From: Oscillibacter sp.
Lineage (GTDB): Bacteria; Bacillota; Clostridia; Oscillospirales; Oscillospiraceae
NCBI GenBank assembly: GCA_022797935.1
Contig: JAAWLO010000001.1
Location: 24,254 to 88,253 of the forward strand
Length of the DNA: 64,000 bases
Reading direction: 5' to 3'
The translations under genes and the position numbers were made by a program. A model generated the notes under the pieces. That model did not search any database, was not told where the DNA came from, and was given only the letters and a program-made list of their open reading frames with translations. Shown here in pieces: positions 27,299 through 34,851 of this stretch (positions within the stretch are counted from its first letter, which is position 1; each line of letters opens with the position of its first letter).

Positions 27299-27326
27299 TA
27301 TCGACATATAGTATAATAAAAATAAG
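27299..27326 (-). promoter_or_regulatory. Putative flagellar-sigma promoter of the fliD operon
   Basis: On the minus strand CTTATTTTT (27318-27326), 12 nt, GTCGATA (27299-27305), identical in both blocks and spacing to the element before cheA (3935-3962). The predicted start is about 94 nt upstream of fliD. It shares an AT-rich divergent region (27199-27365) with the ParA gene. Confidence 0.5.
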
Positions 27327-27365
27327 AGGTCAGCGCTTAGTTTTTACTGTAAGGAGGAAAATCCT

Positions 27366-28148
27366 TTGACACAGGTCATTACTGTTACAAACCAGAAGGG
27401 CGGCGTGGGGAAAACCACCACGGTTTCCGCTCTGGTCTGCGGCCTCCGCCAAAGAGGCGCACGGGTCCTGGGCGTCGACCTGGACCCTCAGGGCAACCTC
27501 GGTTTCACGCTGGGACTGGACATCGGCGACTGCCGCACGGTCTATGACGTCCTCACCGGCGCGTGTCCCATTGAACGGGCCATCTCCCACACCGAGTACG
27601 GGGACATCCTCGCCTCGGACATCATGCTCTCCACGGCGGAGGTGGCCTTTACCGCTCCCCGGCGGGAGTTCATGCTCTCCCAGCAGCTGGATGTGGTGAA
27701 GCCCAACTATGACTTCATCATCATCGACACGCCCCCGGCTCTGAACATTCTGACCATCAATGCTTATGTGGCCTCCACAGGCCTCATTGTCCCCATGGAG
27801 GCAGAGGTTCTCAGTCTGGTCGGCGTTTCACAGATTCAGGATACCATAGAGACTGTCCGCAAGTCCTTCAACCCCAATCTGAAGGTCCTGGGCATTCTGC
27901 TGAACAAATACGACCGCCGGCTGACGCTCTCCCGAGAAATTCTGGATCTGGCGGAGTCCGTGGCGGAGCAGCTGGACAGTCAGGTTTTCCGTACCAAGGT
28001 CCGCCGCAGCGTCAGCGTGGCCATGGCTCCCGCTCACGGGCAGAGCGTTCTGACTTATCAGCCCAATGCCAAATCCGCCGCCGACCTGCGAAAAATCGTG
28101 GACGCTGTGGCGGGCCCGGCTTTTCCGGCTCCCCGGAAGTGGCGCTGA
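27366..28148 (+). CDS. ParA/Soj-like partition ATPase
   Basis: A 260-aa ParA-family ATPase: deviant Walker A QKGGVGKTT with signature Lys K11 and K16, VDLDPQGNLG, YDFIIIDTPPALNILTINA (Walker A'), and the Soj-type closing segment RRSVSVAMAPAHGQSVLTYQ. Such proteins bind nucleoid DNA when ATP-bound and position plasmids, chromosomes or large complexes such as chemoreceptor clusters. TTG 27366 is the start, supported by AAGGAGG 8 nt upstream. No parB or parS-like array follows; instead the next gene, 43 nt later, encodes a ComFB-domain protein. It is closer to Soj/ParA than to FlhG (which has a different Walker A context). The cargo is unknown; flagellar or chemotaxis placement is inferred from context. 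Confidence 0.87.
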   Translation: MTQVITVTNQKGGVGKTTTVSALVCGLRQRGARVLGVDLDPQGNLGFTLGLDIGDCRTVYDVLTGACPIERAISHTEYGDILASDIMLSTAEVAFTAPRREFMLSQQLDVVKPNYDFIIIDTPPALNILTINAYVASTGLIVPMEAEVLSLVGVSQIQDTIETVRKSFNPNLKVLGILLNKYDRRLTLSREILDLAESVAEQLDSQVFRTKVRRSVSVAMAPAHGQSVLTYQPNAKSAADLRKIVDAVAGPAFPAPRKWR

Positions 28149-28191
28149 TTTCCTTTTGGCATTCCGACTTTTCTGAAAAGGAGTTTTTGTT

Positions 28192-28884
28192 ATGGCTTCC
28201 AACAACACCAGCAAAACGGCCCATGTGATGAATCTGCTCAGCAAGAACCGCGGCCCTGCCGCCTCTGAGGCGTCTGAGGTCCCCACCCCCGCCCCTGCCT
28301 CTCCCGAGGCAGAAGCCCCTGCACCGGTGGCTCCCATCCTCTCTTCCATCAACGCCGACGCCGCCGTATCCTCCCAAATCAAGGACGCTCTGGAAGCGGA
28401 GCTGGAAGCCCCCCCTGCCCCCAAACCGGTTCCTCCCAAGGCGAAGACGCCCGCTCCGGAACCTCCTCAGGCGAAAGTACCTGCTCCGGTTCAAGAACCT
28501 GCTGCACCTCCGGTTCAGGAACCTGCCGCGCCTCCTATGCCCTCCGCTGAGGAGCTGATGGACCTTCCCTTGGAAGAGCCGGTGGAAGGAGAAATCTGGG
28601 ACGGCAAACCCACCTATGTCAATGTCATGGAAGAGCTGGTTGATGAGAAAGCGGATAAATACATGGAGATGTTCGGCATCTGCTGCTGTGACCAGTGCCG
28701 GGTAGACGTTCGGGCCTACGCCCTGAACCATTTGCCCCCCAAGTACGTGGTCATGAGCCGGGGAGACCGGATTCCCCGGCTTACGGTATATGAGAGCAAG
28801 TACAGCAGCGACATCACCGCCCAGCTGATGAAGGCCTGCAAGGCCGTCATGACCGCCCCCCATCACACCCGGGAGGACAGCTGA
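28192..28884 (+). CDS. ComFB-domain protein with basic N-terminal peptide and Pro-rich linker
   Basis: A 230-aa protein in three parts: a short basic amphipathic start (SKTAHVMNLLSKNRG, 7-21); an Ala/Pro-rich linker (about 22-125) with repeats such as PVQEPAAPP; and a ComFB domain (about 140-200) with NVMEELVDEKADKYMEMF, GICCCDQC (C164-C166, C169) and DVRAYALNHLPPKYV. ComFB was named in Bacillus competence; ComFB-type proteins in other bacteria have been reported to bind cyclic dinucleotides, so c-di-GMP sensing is possible. The basic start resembles peptides with which partners activate ParA-type ATPases, which fits its place 43 nt after the ParA gene and before a shared terminator. The pairing is read from the sequence; the interaction is inference. 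Confidence 0.8.
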   Translation: MASNNTSKTAHVMNLLSKNRGPAASEASEVPTPAPASPEAEAPAPVAPILSSINADAAVSSQIKDALEAELEAPPAPKPVPPKAKTPAPEPPQAKVPAPVQEPAAPPVQEPAAPPMPSAEELMDLPLEEPVEGEIWDGKPTYVNVMEELVDEKADKYMEMFGICCCDQCRVDVRAYALNHLPPKYVVMSRGDRIPRLTVYESKYSSDITAQLMKACKAVMTAPHHTREDS

Positions 28885-28904
28885 GCGCTTCAGAGTTTTA
28901 AACC

Positions 28905-28946
28905 GTCCGGCGCGGCAGAGTTTTCCTGCCGCGCCGGACATTTTTT
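28905..28946 (+). terminator. Rho-independent terminator after the ParA-ComFB pair
   Basis: A 14-bp perfect stem, GTCCGGCGCGGCAG against CTGCCGCGCCGGAC, with a 7-nt loop and ATTTTTTG directly after. Confidence 0.93.
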
Positions 28947-29062
28947 GAAACGCGGAAGGACCGTTTTTCCGGCGGCTTTTCTTCAGATGATTGGAAAGGT
29001 TCGACGCACAGCGCCGAACCTTTCTGCTACCCTGGCCGCCGCAACACGGGATTCTGCGGCGC

Positions 29063-30364
29063 TTATTCTTCTGCGGAATCTGCTTCTGCCGTCTCTTCCG
29101 GCGCAGGTGTCTGTCCTTCCGTGGGACTGGTCAGCTGCTTCCACAGTATTTCCACGTTCTCCATACAGTTGAAGTAGATGTTGGTCAGCAGGTTGTTGGG
29201 AATCCCCAGCTCTTCTGCCAGGCTGGTAATGGCATCCCAGTTGGCGGCCTCGTAGCTCAGCACCAGCTCGTAGAGCTTGCCGCACCGGCCTCCCTTGTTC
29301 AGCAGGGCGTCTTTCAGCTCCTCGGACACCGGCACCTCTGCCAGGATTTCCGACAAGGGCGCGTCTACCAGATAATTCAAAGTAGAGAACATACCCAGCA
29401 GATAGGCTTCCGCCCGGGAGATGGGCATATTTTTGGCGTACTTCATCAGTTCCGTGCAGAAATTGGCCCGCATAAAGGAGCGTTTCAGGAACTCCTCGGA
29501 ACCCGGGTCGTTGTTCTCCTGGGTGCCGCCGCTGGCACTGAGAAGATAAATCCACTGCTTCAGCTGTCCCATACCCAGGGTCATAATGGCCTGATGGATG
29601 GTGGTCGCCCGGTTTCGCAGGGCAAAGTAGGCGGAGTTCGCAATCTTCAGCAAACCGTAGGTCAGCGTTGCGTCGGTGGAAATAAGGCGCTCGACCTCAT
29701 CCACGTCCGGCTCATCCCGGTTTACCGCCGCCAGCAGCTGGAAGAAGTTGCTCCGCAGGAACTCGCCGCTGTGGACCTTAGTCTCCATCCGCTCTGCCAC
29801 ATAGGATCCTTCCAGTGCGTCCGCGTTCAGGGAAATGGCCTTTTGATACTGCTCCGGCGTCTCAATGTGGGCCACAATGCACTTTTTATTCATGCTGTGG
29901 GCCACTTCCACAATGTTGTGCAGCGCCATATCCGGCGTGTTCTGAATGTTGATCTTGATGTAGTCGAGACTATCCAGCAGCGCCAGATACCGGGGCGCGA
30001 ACTGGAACTCGTTGGCCGCAATTTTATAGCCTTCTTTGGCGAACTGATTGACAAAGTGCATCGACAGCGGGTGGATAATCACACTGTCGTCAATCTGAAT
30101 CACCAGCTCCGATTTGTCAAACAGCCTGGGCGTCTTTTTCATCAGGAGCATGGTCGTGAAGGTCATGAAGTTCAAGGAACCCTTCAGCGTAGTCGTGCTG
30201 TTCTGCGTCAAAAAGCTGTAGATCGTATCAGCAGAGGCAAATTCATTGGCCTGGCCGCTGTCGGAGGAAAAGGCCTGATTTTCTCCGTGATACAAAATTT
30301 CATAACCCAGGATTTTGCCGTCAGGGGCCTTGATCGGCTGCCTTACGATATATTTATTGCTCAT
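29063..30364 (-). CDS. Degenerate EAL-HDOD regulatory protein (YuxH-like)
   Basis: A 433-aa protein with an N-terminal EAL-fold domain (about 1-200) and an HDOD domain (about 205-385, for example TDATLTYGLLKIANSAYFALR and IHQAIMTLGMGQLKQWIYLL). The EAL catalytic motif is lost: GYEILYHG stands where EALLR is expected, and other metal ligands (usually N, E, D, K) are not recognisable, so no phosphodiesterase activity is expected. This EAL-HDOD layout matches the YuxH/CdgJ type, known in some bacteria to influence motility. ATG 30364 has GGAGGAG upstream; it is the last gene of the 31-gene flagellar run, 17 nt after cheV. The tail (about 410-433) is acidic and Pro-rich. Confidence 0.87.
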   Translation of the reverse strand: MSNKYIVRQPIKAPDGKILGYEILYHGENQAFSSDSGQANEFASADTIYSFLTQNSTTTLKGSLNFMTFTTMLLMKKTPRLFDKSELVIQIDDSVIIHPLSMHFVNQFAKEGYKIAANEFQFAPRYLALLDSLDYIKINIQNTPDMALHNIVEVAHSMNKKCIVAHIETPEQYQKAISLNADALEGSYVAERMETKVHSGEFLRSNFFQLLAAVNRDEPDVDEVERLISTDATLTYGLLKIANSAYFALRNRATTIHQAIMTLGMGQLKQWIYLLSASGGTQENNDPGSEEFLKRSFMRANFCTELMKYAKNMPISRAEAYLLGMFSTLNYLVDAPLSEILAEVPVSEELKDALLNKGGRCGKLYELVLSYEAANWDAITSLAEELGIPNNLLTNIYFNCMENVEILWKQLTSPTEGQTPAPEETAEADSAEE

Positions 30365-30380
30365 GATGTCTCCTCCGCCT

Positions 30381-31307
30381 TTACTTCCCGTTTACTTCCA
30401 GCAGATGGTCGATCACCTGGACCAGGTGCCCGATTTCCGGCTTGCTCAACTGCTCGTCTGCCCCCAGTTCCTTACCCTTCCGGCGCATCTCCTCGGTAAT
30501 CAGCGAGGAGAAGATGATCAGCGGAATCTGTTTGAAGTCCTTGTCATCTTTCACCAGCTTCGTCAGGCGGTGGCCGTCCATCTGGGGCATTTCGATATCT
30601 GTAATAATCAGCGACACCTTGCTGTCCCGTTCCGCGTCCTCCCGCAGGCTGCTGAGAAACTGCCAAAGCTCACTTCCATCCGAAAACATCTTGGTGTTCA
30701 CATAACCGGAACGATGCAGCGCTTCTTCAATCATCTTGCTGAGCAGCACCGAATCCTCTGCCACCAGAATGGCTTCATCGCTGCGCTGGCGCTCGCCCAA
30801 GCGGTCAATTTCGGACATCTGGATGGTGGTTTCCGGGGCAATTTCCGCCACAATGCGTTCAAAGTCCAGAATCGTGACCAGATTATCGCCGCACTGGGCA
30901 ATGCCCGTGGCAATCCCCTCATTGCCGCCGGAGACCGTTTTGTCCGGTTTCTGGATGCTCTTCCAGGAAATGCGGCTGATGCCTACCACCGTATGTACCC
31001 GAAAGGCGATGTTCATCTTGTTGAAGTTACTGACGATGAACAGGTCCTTGCTCTTCTTCTCTCCGGCGCCTCCCAGCAGAAACGTCGCCAAGTCCACTAC
31101 CGTGATGACCTTGTCCCGGGGCTTAAAAATTCCCTCCACTGCCGGATGGGAGTGGGGCATGGGCTTCACCGGTTGGGACACAAGGATCTCCTTGACCTTC
31201 GCCACGTTGATGCCGTACAGGCTGTCGTTAATGGTGAACTCCATGACCTCGATTTCATTGGTGCCGGATTCCAGCAAAATACCCCGCTTGTCCTCTTCCA
31301 ACAACAT
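30381..31307 (-). CDS. cheV: Chemotaxis coupling/adaptation protein CheV
   Basis: A 308-aa fusion of a CheW-like coupling domain (about 20-160; FTINDSLYGINVAKVKEI, VEGIFKPRDKVITVVDLATFL) and a response-regulator receiver (about 175-300) with phospho-acceptor D237 in IITDIEMPQMDG. It couples receptors to CheA, and its phosphorylation by CheA contributes to adaptation. ATG 31307 is chosen because AAAGGAG lies 9 nt upstream; the longer in-frame start would include that ribosome site. It follows cheD by 29 nt. CheV with CheC/CheD is the Bacillus-type adaptation set. Confidence 0.94.
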   Translation of the reverse strand: MLLEEDKRGILLESGTNEIEVMEFTINDSLYGINVAKVKEILVSQPVKPMPHSHPAVEGIFKPRDKVITVVDLATFLLGGAGEKKSKDLFIVSNFNKMNIAFRVHTVVGISRISWKSIQKPDKTVSGGNEGIATGIAQCGDNLVTILDFERIVAEIAPETTIQMSEIDRLGERQRSDEAILVAEDSVLLSKMIEEALHRSGYVNTKMFSDGSELWQFLSSLREDAERDSKVSLIITDIEMPQMDGHRLTKLVKDDKDFKQIPLIIFSSLITEEMRRKGKELGADEQLSKPEIGHLVQVIDHLLEVNGK

Positions 31308-31336
31308 TCCGAACACTCCTTTCAAAGCTTGATCGC

Positions 31337-31819
31337 TTAAATAATTCGTTCCGGCCGCCCATAGCTGCGGATGCAGCCCAGACCGGTGGCGGGGTCAAAC
31401 AGCAGCGTGCGGGCCACGCTGCCGCCCACATCCTCTTTTAAAAGCTGGATGCCCTCTCGCTTCAGATTCAGGCGCACGCTCTCGATGTTGCGCTGCCCGA
31501 TATTTCCCAGGTTCCCGCCGCTGACCTCAAACATTTTCGCCCCGCCGGCAATTTTGGCGGTAATGCGGGAACGGGACGCGCCCTTGGCCTCCATTTTCTT
31601 CAGGGTCTCCCGAATGCCGGTATCCGCATACTTCATGGTGTTCGCCCGGCCCGGCTCCATGTTCAGCGGCAACATGATATGCACCATGGCCGCTAACTTG
31701 ATCTTCTGGTCATATAAGCAGATACCTATGCAGGACCCCAGCGCGTAGGTAATCAGCATCCCGGAGTCCTTGGCCATTTTCATATCCGCAATTCCAACGG
31801 TAATCTTATTACTTTCCAC
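31337..31819 (-). CDS. cheD: Chemoreceptor glutamine deamidase CheD
   Basis: A 160-aa CheD. It deamidates receptor glutamines to glutamate and, bound to CheC, links adaptation to CheY phosphate. The catalytic triad is visible: C30 in LGSCIGICLYD, H47 in MVHIMLP, and T24. The start is GTG 31819; its ribosome site is weak, and the gene overlaps the end of cheC by 11 nt, which implies translational coupling. The receptor-binding and catalytic loop features match the family, and the length is normal. Confidence 0.95.
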   Translation of the reverse strand: MESNKITVGIADMKMAKDSGMLITYALGSCIGICLYDQKIKLAAMVHIMLPLNMEPGRANTMKYADTGIRETLKKMEAKGASRSRITAKIAGGAKMFEVSGGNLGNIGQRNIESVRLNLKREGIQLLKEDVGGSVARTLLFDPATGLGCIRSYGRPERII

Positions 31820-32438
31820 TGTTCACGCCCAGCTTCCTTAGCAAAAAGTTCAAAGAGCGAATATCCGGGGACAGCAGCAGCCGGCAGGGAATCTCCTTTC
31901 CATTGCAGATGAAATTTCCGCCGATAGTCATGATATAATCCGACTGTCCGCCGTATTCCGCCATAGGCACCGCCATAATAGCCCCCTGCATATCGACCGT
32001 GAAGGCGGGCACCGTCAAATCGATCTCTAAGCCCGCCAGACTGCTGAGGGCGTTGATAAAGGTGGAAATCATGATATTGCCCACCTCGGTAAGGGCCGAA
32101 CCCCTCATCTCATCCAAAACGCTGTAGTCCGAAATGGTCTGGCCCATCATGCTCTCCAGCACCAGGTTCACAAATTCCAGCTGCTGCACCGAGAGCATAA
32201 TGCCGCTGAGCTGGCCGCTCATGCCTACCAGTACGCCGGCTGTAATCTCCTCCGGTCCGCCAATCCACTCAATGGCTTCATTGTACCCCATGATGCGGAC
32301 TTCCGGCTGCTGGATGCGCACCGGTTTTCCAATCAGGGCGGAAAGAGAGGTGGCCGCGTTGCCCGTGCCGATGCTGCCCACTTCTTTCAGGGTGTCCAGC
32401 TCCAGAGAGCTGAGCTCGTCGTAATTTTTAATCGTCAT
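31809..32438 (-). CDS. cheC: CheY-phosphate phosphatase CheC
   Basis: A 209-aa CheC that dephosphorylates CheY-P and pairs with CheD. Two pseudo-repeated phosphatase motifs are present. The second is intact, with E118 and N121 in LTEVGNIMI. The first reads LKEVGSIGTGNA: E19 is present but the residue three later is S22, where the usual motif has Asn, so the first site may be inactive. The ATG at 32438 follows AAGGAGGGTACGA, 11 nt after the FlgG-like gene. With FliY, which also carries two such sites, it replaces CheZ. Confidence 0.95.
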   Translation of the reverse strand: MTIKNYDELSSLELDTLKEVGSIGTGNAATSLSALIGKPVRIQQPEVRIMGYNEAIEWIGGPEEITAGVLVGMSGQLSGIMLSVQQLEFVNLVLESMMGQTISDYSVLDEMRGSALTEVGNIMISTFINALSSLAGLEIDLTVPAFTVDMQGAIMAVPMAEYGGQSDYIMTIGGNFICNGKEIPCRLLLSPDIRSLNFLLRKLGVNSGK

Positions 32439-32449
32439 TCGTACCCTCC

Positions 32450-33226
32450 TTAGCTGCGCAGGCCGTTGATGGTGGTCTCAATTTCGTCGGAGGTCTGCAC
32501 CATCTTCAGCGCCGCCTGGTAAGCCCTCTGGGACTCAATGACCTTTGATAATTCGTCCGCCAGGTCCGCGTTGGACATCTCCAGTTTCTTCTGAATCAGC
32601 TTGCCGGTGCCGCGGCGGATGCCGCCGTTTTTATCAATGGCCTGGAACCGGGTACCGTCAATGTGCTCCATGCCATCGTAATTGGCATAGTCAAAAATAC
32701 CCACCGGCTGCGCCTCGTGCTCATCAGCCACCTCAATGATGCCGCCGGTCTCTCCCAAGACAAAGCGTCCCTGGTTGTCCGAGAGGTAGTATATCCGCTC
32801 CAGAATAGGCTGCCCTTCTTCGTCCAGGCCGCCACTGGGACGCATCAGCTCCGAGATGACGAAGGCGCCGTTTCGGGTAAGGGTCACCTCGTTGGTCTGC
32901 AAATCCACCACGGCAAAGAAACCGTCGCCGGCAATCATGTAATCCTGGTCCCGGCCGGTGTCCGCTACAGGGCCCATGGCGAAGTCCGTATCGGTGGTCC
33001 ACAAAGCCGCGCCCACGCCGGAAGGAAGCATTTCGTAGCCCTCGGTATCCCGTCCCGTCTCGGCTGTGCCCACCGCCTTGACGTCGTCGTACATCAGAGC
33101 GGCAAAACGGCTCTTCTCTGCTTTGAAGCCGTAGGTATTCAAGTTGGCAATGTTGTTGCCATGGACGGTCAGCCGCTTGAGCTGCTGGTGGGCTCCCACA
33201 GCACCGATGAAAAAGGATTGATTCAT
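32450..33226 (-). CDS. Flagellar rod/hook-basal body protein (FlgG/FlhP family)
   Basis: A 258-aa axial protein exported by the flagellar gate and incorporated in the distal rod. The conserved N-terminal rod signature is GNNIANLNTYGFKAEKSRF, the central region contains DQDYMIAGDGFFAVVDL, and the C-terminal FlgG/FlgE-type helix is NADLADELSKVIESQRAYQA. AAGGAGG lies 7 nt before the ATG. It forms a pair with the homologous gene upstream (33246-34010), as flhO-flhP do in Bacillus. Which of the two is functionally FlgF or FlgG cannot be settled from sequence alone. Confidence 0.88.
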   Translation of the reverse strand: MNQSFFIGAVGAHQQLKRLTVHGNNIANLNTYGFKAEKSRFAALMYDDVKAVGTAETGRDTEGYEMLPSGVGAALWTTDTDFAMGPVADTGRDQDYMIAGDGFFAVVDLQTNEVTLTRNGAFVISELMRPSGGLDEEGQPILERIYYLSDNQGRFVLGETGGIIEVADEHEAQPVGIFDYANYDGMEHIDGTRFQAIDKNGGIRRGTGKLIQKKLEMSNADLADELSKVIESQRAYQAALKMVQTSDEIETTINGLRS

Positions 33227-33245
33227 GGGAAGACCTCCTTACCCG

Positions 33246-34010
33246 TCACATGCGGCCCACTTCGGTGGCAGCCCGCGTCATCAGCTGGTCATACATTTTA
33301 GAAATCTGAGCGGCGCTCTGAAGGGCCCGCTGGTACGTGATCATCTCCGTCATCTGCTTGGCCAGGTCCGTGTTGGCCCGCTCGAGATATTTGTTATACA
33401 CCTCGTAATTCTCGCTGACAGCCGCCCCTTCGCCAGTGAACATGCCCCGTTCATCCCGCTCCAGCGCCTCATTGTCCGGGAAGCTGAAGACGCCCAGGCG
33501 GCCAATCAGGCTGCCCTGTTGGTCGCCCTCGCCGGCATAGTAAAGCAAGCCCTGCCGGTCTCCGTCAATCTTATCCGTGCCCAGATAAATGGGCTGCCCA
33601 TCAGGGTCCAGCACCTGCCCAAAGCCCGGGAGGCAGAGATACCCCTCATCATTCAGGGAGAAGTTTCCCATGCGGGTATAAACCGTGTTGCCCTCCAGGT
33701 CCTGCACGGCAAAAAAGCCGTCTCCCACAATGGCGAAATCCAGGGGCAGGTTCGTGGGCTCCGGAATACCCTGGCTGTAATCCGTATAGATGTCACTGGC
33801 CGCCCGGATATAGCTCTGCCGTCCCAGGTCCACGCCCCGGCTGCGGTTCACATCCACCCGGCTGTAGAGCACATCGTCAAAGGTGCTGGCGGTGTAGCGT
33901 TCCTGTTTGTAGCCCGCCGTGGAAATGTTGACCATATTATTGCCGATGACATTGAGATTTTGCTGGTGGGTCAGCATGGCGGAGGTCAGATTGTAAAATC
34001 CCTTAAACAT
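33246..34010 (-). CDS. Flagellar rod/hook-basal body protein (FlgF/FlhO family)
   Basis: A 254-aa rod protein. The N-terminal signature is LNVIGNNMVNISTAGYKQER, the middle holds PLDFAIVGDGFFAVQDL, and the end is NTDLAKQMTEMITYQRALQS. ATG 34010 is favoured: a GGAGGAAGAAGGG site just upstream sits in the 3' end of fliA, 5 nt beyond the fliA stop. Longer in-frame extension upstream would read through the fliA coding region and is not supported. Paired with the FlgG-like gene downstream. Confidence 0.88.
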   Translation of the reverse strand: MFKGFYNLTSAMLTHQQNLNVIGNNMVNISTAGYKQERYTASTFDDVLYSRVDVNRSRGVDLGRQSYIRAASDIYTDYSQGIPEPTNLPLDFAIVGDGFFAVQDLEGNTVYTRMGNFSLNDEGYLCLPGFGQVLDPDGQPIYLGTDKIDGDRQGLLYYAGEGDQQGSLIGRLGVFSFPDNEALERDERGMFTGEGAAVSENYEVYNKYLERANTDLAKQMTEMITYQRALQSAAQISKMYDQLMTRAATEVGRM

Positions 34011-34014
34011 TCGT

Positions 34015-34851
34015 TTATCCCTTCTTCCTCCTGTTTTTGGTTTCTTCGGTTCCGTTGAGATAGGCTTCCATATAGCTCCGCAGCTTCTGGATGGCCCGGG
34101 TATGTATCTGCGAGATACGGGGCTCACTGAGCTCCATCACCTGGGCAATTTCCTTGAGATGCAGGTTTTTTTCGTAGTAGAGGGAGAGAACAATCTGCTC
34201 ATTCTCCCGCAGCTGGGAAATCCCCTTGGCCAAGGCCCGCTGAAGCTCTCGCTCCTGAAGCATGGCCTCCGGCTGGCTCTGGGTGTCGTTGGAGGGCACC
34301 TCCAGCTGGTAGCCCGCCGTCTCCCGGGTATCCATCAAGGCGTCCAGGGAGAGGACATTGCTCAAAGCCACGTTAGCCGCGTCCTTCTGGTAACGCTCCT
34401 GGCTGACGCCCAGATGGGAGGCAATCTCTCCATCGCTTGGCATGCGCCCCAGACTGGCGGAAAGCTCCGCCACTGCCGCATCAATTTCCTTGGCCCGTTT
34501 GCGGACATTCCGGGGAATCCAGTCCTGCTTGCGGGCCAGGTCGATGACCATGCCCCGAATCCGTTTGGAGACGTAAGTTTCAAATTTCACCCCTTTGTCG
34601 GGATCAAACTTGTCAATGGCCCCCAGGAGGGTGAGGATGCCCTCATTGATAATATCGTCAATCTGGGCAAAGCTGCTGTAAACCCCTCGAATCTGCATGG
34701 CGGCGCTCTTGATCAGTCCCTCGTAGCGCAGCACCAAGGGCCACTTCAGTGTCTCGTCGCCGGTCTCCTTATAGAGCCGCAGAAGCTCCTGGGTGTCCAT
34801 TTCCTCAATTTCCTGCCCCGTATAACTCCGGGCGGCGGCGGTTTCACTCAT
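34015..34851 (-). CDS. fliA: Flagellar RNA polymerase sigma factor FliA (sigma-28/SigD)
   Basis: A 278-aa sigma-28-type factor that directs late flagellar genes. Region 2 (DDIINEGILTLLGAIDKFDP, FETYVSKRIRGMVIDLARKQ), region 3 (EIDAAVAELSASLGRMPSD) and the region 4 helix-turn-helix (HLKEIAQVMELSEPRISQIH) are present. Its ATG overlaps the flhA stop (ATGA), so it is coupled to flhA. In Bacillus, flhF and flhG normally lie between flhA and this gene; here they are absent. The anti-sigma factor FlgM is not in the window. Likely targets include the CTTATTTTT-N12-GTCGATA elements before cheA and fliD. Confidence 0.95.
   Translation of the reverse strand: MSETAAARSYTGQEIEEMDTQELLRLYKETGDETLKWPLVLRYEGLIKSAAMQIRGVYSSFAQIDDIINEGILTLLGAIDKFDPDKGVKFETYVSKRIRGMVIDLARKQDWIPRNVRKRAKEIDAAVAELSASLGRMPSDGEIASHLGVSQERYQKDAANVALSNVLSLDALMDTRETAGYQLEVPSNDTQSQPEAMLQERELQRALAKGISQLRENEQIVLSLYYEKNLHLKEIAQVMELSEPRISQIHTRAIQKLRSYMEAYLNGTEETKNRRKKG

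Noticed and set aside
27277..27317. TTGATA and TATAAT as a sigma-A promoter for the ParA gene
   Set aside because: The spacer is 29 nt, far from 17; only the -10-like block is credible.
28994..29024. GAAAGGTTCG/CGAACCTTTC hairpin after the HDOD gene, as an operon terminator
   Set aside because: No T tract follows on the minus strand; it may help 3' end stability but I do not call it a terminator.
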